DNA of 17,737 nucleotides from CAYUBI01 sp964443005. Lineage in GTDB: Bacteria > Margulisbacteria > Riflemargulisbacteria > GWF2-35-9 > CAYUBI01. This document shows, in pieces, positions 14,071 to 17,737 of the stretch. The first letter of the stretch is position 1. Each line of letters begins with the position of its first letter. Made by a program: the position numbers and the translations under genes. The notes beneath the pieces are model-generated. The model was not told the origin of the DNA and did not search any database. It saw nothing but the letters and a program-made list of their open reading frames with translations. The DNA lies in assembly GCA_964443005.1 (NCBI GenBank), contig CAYUBI010000048.1, positions 1 to 17,737 on the forward strand. Direction: 5' to 3'.

Positions 14071-14122
14071 AGTCTTAGTATACCTAACTTTTGGTTAAAG
14101 AAAAGGGGGGGAACCTCATTCT
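14071..14122 (-). promoter_or_regulatory. fliD to DUF2920 gap with poly-C tract and TATACT element
   Basis: The 52-bp gap contains, on the minus strand, seven consecutive C (14111-14105) and then AGGTATACTAAG. TATACT is 4 of 6 for a -10; the -35 region is weak. GGTAYACTAA also occurs before pseI (508-516) and in the spacer at 9033-9026. Either a weak internal promoter or a coincidental AT-rich motif. Confidence 0.3.
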
Positions 14123-17100
14123 CTATCCCCAGTTATTTTGCACTCCTGTCATTTGTTGTGTTAACCAACTGCTTTGATTTTTCATTTGTCCCATTGCTGT
14201 TTCTAAAGCAGTAAATTTTGCGCGTAATTGCGCTTCTTCTTTAGTCATAATGTCTTCATAATGCGCAATAGAATCATCATATAGTGTACTGGTATTTTCT
14301 AAACCTTGAACTTGTAAATCAATACCACCGGTTGATACATTGGTCAGCGAATCTAAAGCATGATTTAACTTTTTTGCAAGTCCTTTATCTTGCAAAATCT
14401 GCAATTCAACCAATCGAATTTGATTATCTGTGGCGTTAGTTGTAATATTATTCATACGAATTTTAGACGTATAAATGGGGTCAACTAAATAGTTGTTAAC
14501 TGTGCCTTTAGTATTGTTGGACACAGAGCACAACAACGTCCATTGACTGGTAATAGTGTTTAAATACTCCAGATCATAGCTTTTAATGCCATAATTTGTC
14601 GCAGACATGTTGGCTGAATCAATGGTAAACATATTAATTTGATTCACTTGCTGTACAGATCCTAAATTAAGCTCATAATATAAACTATCTTGACTTGTTG
14701 CTTGCCAACCTGTAGTCCCAGATTCAAAATCTGTAGACGAGGTATTGTCATCTTGGGCGCGTGAGGTACCATTATGAACTGCAGCATTTGTGGTAGTCGA
14801 AGCTCCCAACGACGTAGTTTCAATGCTTCCAATAATTGTAAATAAATCTTTAACTTTGTCCAGTTTTGTTGACAGAACCTCTTGAAAAGCACTTTTACTT
14901 AAACTTAAAGTGCCATCGAGACCTAACGACATCCCTGCTTGAGACAACATGCTCATGTCTGAGGCTGCGCCGTTAACTGAGCTATTAACTCCATTAAATA
15001 ATTCTTGTTGAAGTCGCATTAAGGTTTGATCTGTAAACAAAATGCCTGTTTCTCCAGTTGAGCCATTATAAGCCATTTGTTGGCTAATATATTTCATAGT
15101 TGTATTATATTTATCTACAAAATCCTGTGCTGCTTCTGTTAAACTAGTATAATCTTCACTAACCGTAATGGTTGTGGGTGTTGTTCCTGTTGTTCCTGTT
15201 AAATTTAACGTAAGCCCAGTAATAAGGTCAGAGACTTTATTCGATGATTTATAAGCATAAATACTGTTTCTGCTGCCCATATCCCCTACAACTAAGGCTG
15301 CGTCCAACGCTTGTTGAGTTGTTGCTAAGCTTAAGCCCGCACCCCCTGACAAGCTAGTTGTGATAAGTAATTCGCCTTGTTTGCCTTCAACTGTGCTATT
15401 AATAGATAATCGATAGGGATTAGTTGTTCCATCATTATAAATAGTTGAAGAAAAATTGCCACTCAGTGCATTTATTTTATCTCGCATGGTTGTTAAGGTA
15501 TCTGTTGCACCTAAGGTAATTGTTTGCTGAAGCTTGCCATTAAGGGTTGCTGTTGACGCAGTGCCCAAAATGCCCAAATCTTTAGCAGCAGTGCCAGAGC
15601 CAACTTCAGCTACTTGCATAGACGTCGTAATCAGCGGTGCAGCTGTAGTATCTGTTAGCAATAATCCATTCCCTGAACTGTTTATGGAAGCCGTAATATT
15701 GAGGCCTGCAGCATTAATAGCATCAATGACATTTGTAATTGTTGTGCTAAGGGACATGTCGACTTGAGCTGTTGCTCCTGTCCGATCTGTGAATTGTACT
15801 TTGCTTTGAGACACACCTTGGCCTAAATTAAGTGTTGACAATTTAGTTTGATAATCTAGATATTGACGCTCTACATTGGTTCCTGTTTTTTGCGTCACAC
15901 TGGTAGCTTGCAAAATGCCCAAATTTGCAGCTGTAGTTCCTGCTCCATTTTCAGCAACTGTAAAGGTGCCACCTGACCTAGACAAAAGAATTCCTTTGCT
16001 ATCTGCAGTAACAGTTGCAATAACGCCTGTACTTGCAGTTTCTGCATTAATAGCAGCCAGAACATCACTCATAGAATCAGCAGTAGAAATATCAATGGTT
16101 TTACTAAGTGCGCCATTAATAACAAACCCATTAACTGTATCAATGCCAAGTCCACCGTTAAGATTTTTTAATAATACAGAGTCTAAATCTGCAACAAATT
16201 TTTGGCCATCGCCAGTTGTGGTTAACGCCTCTATTCCCAAATCTTTGGACGTATCATTACTTTGTACAGAAAAAGCTCCACCTGTTGTTGTTAAGGTAAT
16301 AGACCTGCCGTCACTGCTTAAAGCTGCAGTAACATTAACTGCACTGGGTGTTCCAGTAGCTGTTGAGGCATTAATTGTTGTTATAACATCATTCAGTGAG
16401 TTAGCTGTTGAAAGATTAACAGTTGCTACATTTGCACCTTGCGTTAATGTAAAGCTGCCTTTATATACACCTAATCCGTCATTTAAATTAGCTAAATTAG
16501 TTGTTAAGGATGCTTTGTTAATATTATCGCCGATTTTGTCACCTGCTACACCACCTGCGCCAGTATAGATTCCCAAAGAATGCGCAACATATCCGCTGCC
16601 TATTTCATTAATAATTAAATTATTGCTACCTGTTAAAGTAGTGTCTGTAATCACAAGGCCATTGCCATCTGCATTTAAAGAAGCAGTAACTTTGGCAGTG
16701 CCATTATAATTAATCGTGTTTAAAACATCTTGTAAAGAATTCGCACCAGATAAATCAATAGTTGCAATATCTCCATTGCGATCTGTTATTTTTAAGGAAC
16801 CTCGGACAAAACCTGTTTCTGAATTGAGCCAAGACAAGTTGGTATTGGGGTTTATTTTGGCTTGTGCAGATTCAAGGGTAATGGTTCCAGCACCTACATA
16901 CGTTGTATCTGCATCCATATAGCCATTTGATAACAGTTGTTGTTTAGTTGCAAGAGCTTTTACGCTAACTGCATAATTGCCTTTAGTTGCACTTGACGTT
17001 GCAATCGCAGTGAGTAAAGTATCATCTGAGCTTGTGGTAGTTTTTACATCCCACGTAGCAGTTCGGGACAAATTATATACAGATAAATTTAATGTTAATA

Positions 17101-17260
17101 AATTCGATGATACTTTTGACCAAGCATTAATTTCGTTAGTTGTCTTATCCTTACTAGCTTGAAGTTTATCAATTTTTTGATGTTTAACTGCCATAAGGGC
17201 TTTGATAATAGATTCAGTATCTAAACCTGACGAAATACCGCTAACAGACGATCCAGACAT
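14123..17260 (-). CDS. fliD: Flagellar filament cap protein FliD (HAP2), giant form with F5/8C domain
   Basis: FliD caps the filament tip and guides flagellin folding. The N-terminal FliD_N domain (about 5-105, SSVSGISSGLDTESIIKALM) and the FliD C-terminal region with closing coiled coil (about 995-1040) are intact. At 1045 aa it is about twice the usual 450-500. The extra length has two sources. One is four or five flagellin IN-type repeats (about 154-208, 268-326, 378-431, 486-539 and a weaker 575-629), each with an 'S.SDV...IN' helix and a G.LLL/ITDTT strand. The other is a discoidin-like F5/8C domain (about 815-957: YYELNLGSVQQVNQINM, SYDLEYLNTITSQWTLL, IRLVELQIL) inside the C-terminal region. 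F5/8C domains often bind glycans or surfaces, so tip adhesion is plausible. SD TTAGGAG precedes ATG 17260. Confidence 0.93.
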   Translation of the reverse strand: MSGSSVSGISSGLDTESIIKALMAVKHQKIDKLQASKDKTTNEINAWSKVSSNLLTLNLSVYNLSRTATWDVKTTTSSDDTLLTAIATSSATKGNYAVSVKALATKQQLLSNGYMDADTTYVGAGTITLESAQAKINPNTNLSWLNSETGFVRGSLKITDRNGDIATIDLSGANSLQDVLNTINYNGTAKVTASLNADGNGLVITDTTLTGSNNLIINEIGSGYVAHSLGIYTGAGGVAGDKIGDNINKASLTTNLANLNDGLGVYKGSFTLTQGANVATVNLSTANSLNDVITTINASTATGTPSAVNVTAALSSDGRSITLTTTGGAFSVQSNDTSKDLGIEALTTTGDGQKFVADLDSVLLKNLNGGLGIDTVNGFVINGALSKTIDISTADSMSDVLAAINAETASTGVIATVTADSKGILLSRSGGTFTVAENGAGTTAANLGILQATSVTQKTGTNVERQYLDYQTKLSTLNLGQGVSQSKVQFTDRTGATAQVDMSLSTTITNVIDAINAAGLNITASINSSGNGLLLTDTTAAPLITTSMQVAEVGSGTAAKDLGILGTASTATLNGKLQQTITLGATDTLTTMRDKINALSGNFSSTIYNDGTTNPYRLSINSTVEGKQGELLITTSLSGGAGLSLATTQQALDAALVVGDMGSRNSIYAYKSSNKVSDLITGLTLNLTGTTGTTPTTITVSEDYTSLTEAAQDFVDKYNTTMKYISQQMAYNGSTGETGILFTDQTLMRLQQELFNGVNSSVNGAASDMSMLSQAGMSLGLDGTLSLSKSAFQEVLSTKLDKVKDLFTIIGSIETTSLGASTTTNAAVHNGTSRAQDDNTSSTDFESGTTGWQATSQDSLYYELNLGSVQQVNQINMFTIDSANMSATNYGIKSYDLEYLNTITSQWTLLCSVSNNTKGTVNNYLVDPIYTSKIRMNNITTNATDNQIRLVELQILQDKGLAKKLNHALDSLTNVSTGGIDLQVQGLENTSTLYDDSIAHYEDIMTKEEAQLRAKFTALETAMGQMKNQSSWLTQQMTGVQNNWG

Positions 17261-17302
17261 TATGTTGCTCCTAACTAAATTGTACGCTTATTACCTACTG
17301 TA

Positions 17303-17668
17303 TCATCCTTTGGTGTCAAGGAGTATCCCCTCAATGGCTTCTTTCATTTTATGCATTAAGCTTACCATTTCTTCAGAAGGAATTTGTTTAACAACAGCAC
17401 CACTTTCTTTCACAACAACAATCATTTGTTTTAATACGTCATCATACTTAAAATTAACTGAACTTGAAAAAGCCTGAATGCCTTCCTGAATGCGATTGGC
17501 CAAAGCATTCATTTTTTCTTGTGACTCTGTTGGCGAAAAGTTTTTCCCTGGATTATTGGCTAAGGGCTTTAAGGCTACAGGCTCTGATATAGCTAGGCTA
17601 TCTCTGGATTGCATTTTAATGGGTTCAAATGTTTGAACCGAATTAATTGTTTCAAGAGTTGATGTCAT
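17303..17668 (-). CDS. flaG: FlaG family flagellar protein
   Basis: 121 aa. The conserved FlaG half is C-terminal: FKYDDVLKQMIVVVKESGAV, then VKQIPSEEMVSLMHKMKEA. The first 50 residues are variable and Ser/Pro-rich, as usual. FlaG limits filament length in some bacteria and is typically encoded just before fliD, as here (42-nt gap). ATG 17668 is preceded by AGGTGA. The upstream DNA holds a TCACC tandem repeat and a GC-rich hairpin. Confidence 0.9.
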   Translation of the reverse strand: MTSTLETINSVQTFEPIKMQSRDSLAISEPVALKPLANNPGKNFSPTESQEKMNALANRIQEGIQAFSSSVNFKYDDVLKQMIVVVKESGAVVKQIPSEEMVSLMHKMKEAIEGILLDTKG

Positions 17669-17690
17669 GATTATTCACCTGCCTTTTACC

Positions 17691-17705
17691 TCACCTCACC
17701 TCACC
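17691..17705. repeat. Pentanucleotide tandem repeat TCACC x3 upstream of flaG
   Basis: TCACC repeats three times, preceded by a partial ACC and followed by a C run. On the coding strand it reads GGTGA repeats, close to an SD, 23 to 37 bp before the flaG ATG. Slippage would alter spacing between promoter and SD. Confidence 0.85.
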
Positions 17706-17713
17706 CCCCGACC

Positions 17714-17737
17714 CCCTCTCCCGTTAAGGGGAGAGGG
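17714..17737. repeat. GC-rich inverted repeat at the right edge (REP-like)
   Basis: CCCTCTCCC (17714-17722) pairs perfectly with GGGAGAGGG (17729-17737) around a 6-nt loop. The stem may continue past the window. It is far more GC-rich than its surroundings and resembles dispersed REP-type or intergenic repeat elements of gammaproteobacteria; a terminator for an upstream gene is an alternative. Confidence 0.6.

Noticed and set aside
15876..16568. 230-codon plus-strand ORF within fliD
   Set aside because: It is antisense to the repeat-rich, Thr/Ala-biased fliD coding sequence; the opposite strand stays open by composition. No SD or family resemblance.
1..17737. tRNA or rRNA genes and attachment sites
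   Set aside because: No cloverleaf-like or rRNA-like sequence was noticed on reading; coding density leaves little room.

Overview
The window looks like part of the chromosome of an AT-rich, flagellated gammaproteobacterium, possibly of the Legionella/Coxiella group. That placement is an inference from gene content and base composition; nothing here fixes the genus. The core is a flagellar glycosylation island joined to the flagellar filament genes. Nearly all genes are tightly packed, and many overlap as ATGA.

Layout. 1-286 (-) is the start of an AAA-ATPase-like gene that runs off the left edge. 300-536 is non-coding. A short plus-strand operon follows: pseI (537-1580), an inserted AlbA_2/HATPase gene (1577-2992), pseF (2989-3678) and a GNAT acetyltransferase of PseH type (3679-4161). 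A long minus-strand operon converges on it. Read in transcription order from the right edge it is flaG, fliD, a DUF2920-like gene, a 122-aa unknown, maf, an inserted DUF4062/HATPase gene, a pseudaminic-acid-associated methylase, hisH2, hisF2, hicB, hicA, a pseA-like amidotransferase and a second methyltransferase.

How it works together. PseI condenses a diacetamido-altrose with PEP to give pseudaminic acid, and PseF activates it with CTP. The GNAT probably makes the precursor. HisH2, HisF2 and the amidotransferase probably add an acetamidino group, and the methylases probably decorate the sugar further. Maf (DUF115) transfers the nonulosonate to flagellin. FliD caps the filament; this one is about twice the usual size and carries an F5/8C-like (discoidin) domain. 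pseB, pseC, pseG and flagellin are not in the window.

Most unusual signal. Two related genes (an N-terminal AlbA_2 or DUF4062 domain, a HATPase_c_4 domain, a 12-bp tandem repeat coding (TGQV)n or (TVQV)n, and a homologous C-terminal winged helix) each interrupt a tight operon junction, and each is flanked by a perfect direct repeat of host sequence. At pseI/pseF the repeat is 16 bp and holds the SD and stop/start overlap of the junction. At maf/methylase it is 41 bp and comes from the methylase 5' coding region, leaving a 19-codon methylase relic upstream. Both look like gene-sized insertions that keep the operon translated. I know of no described mobile element of this kind, but I could not search.
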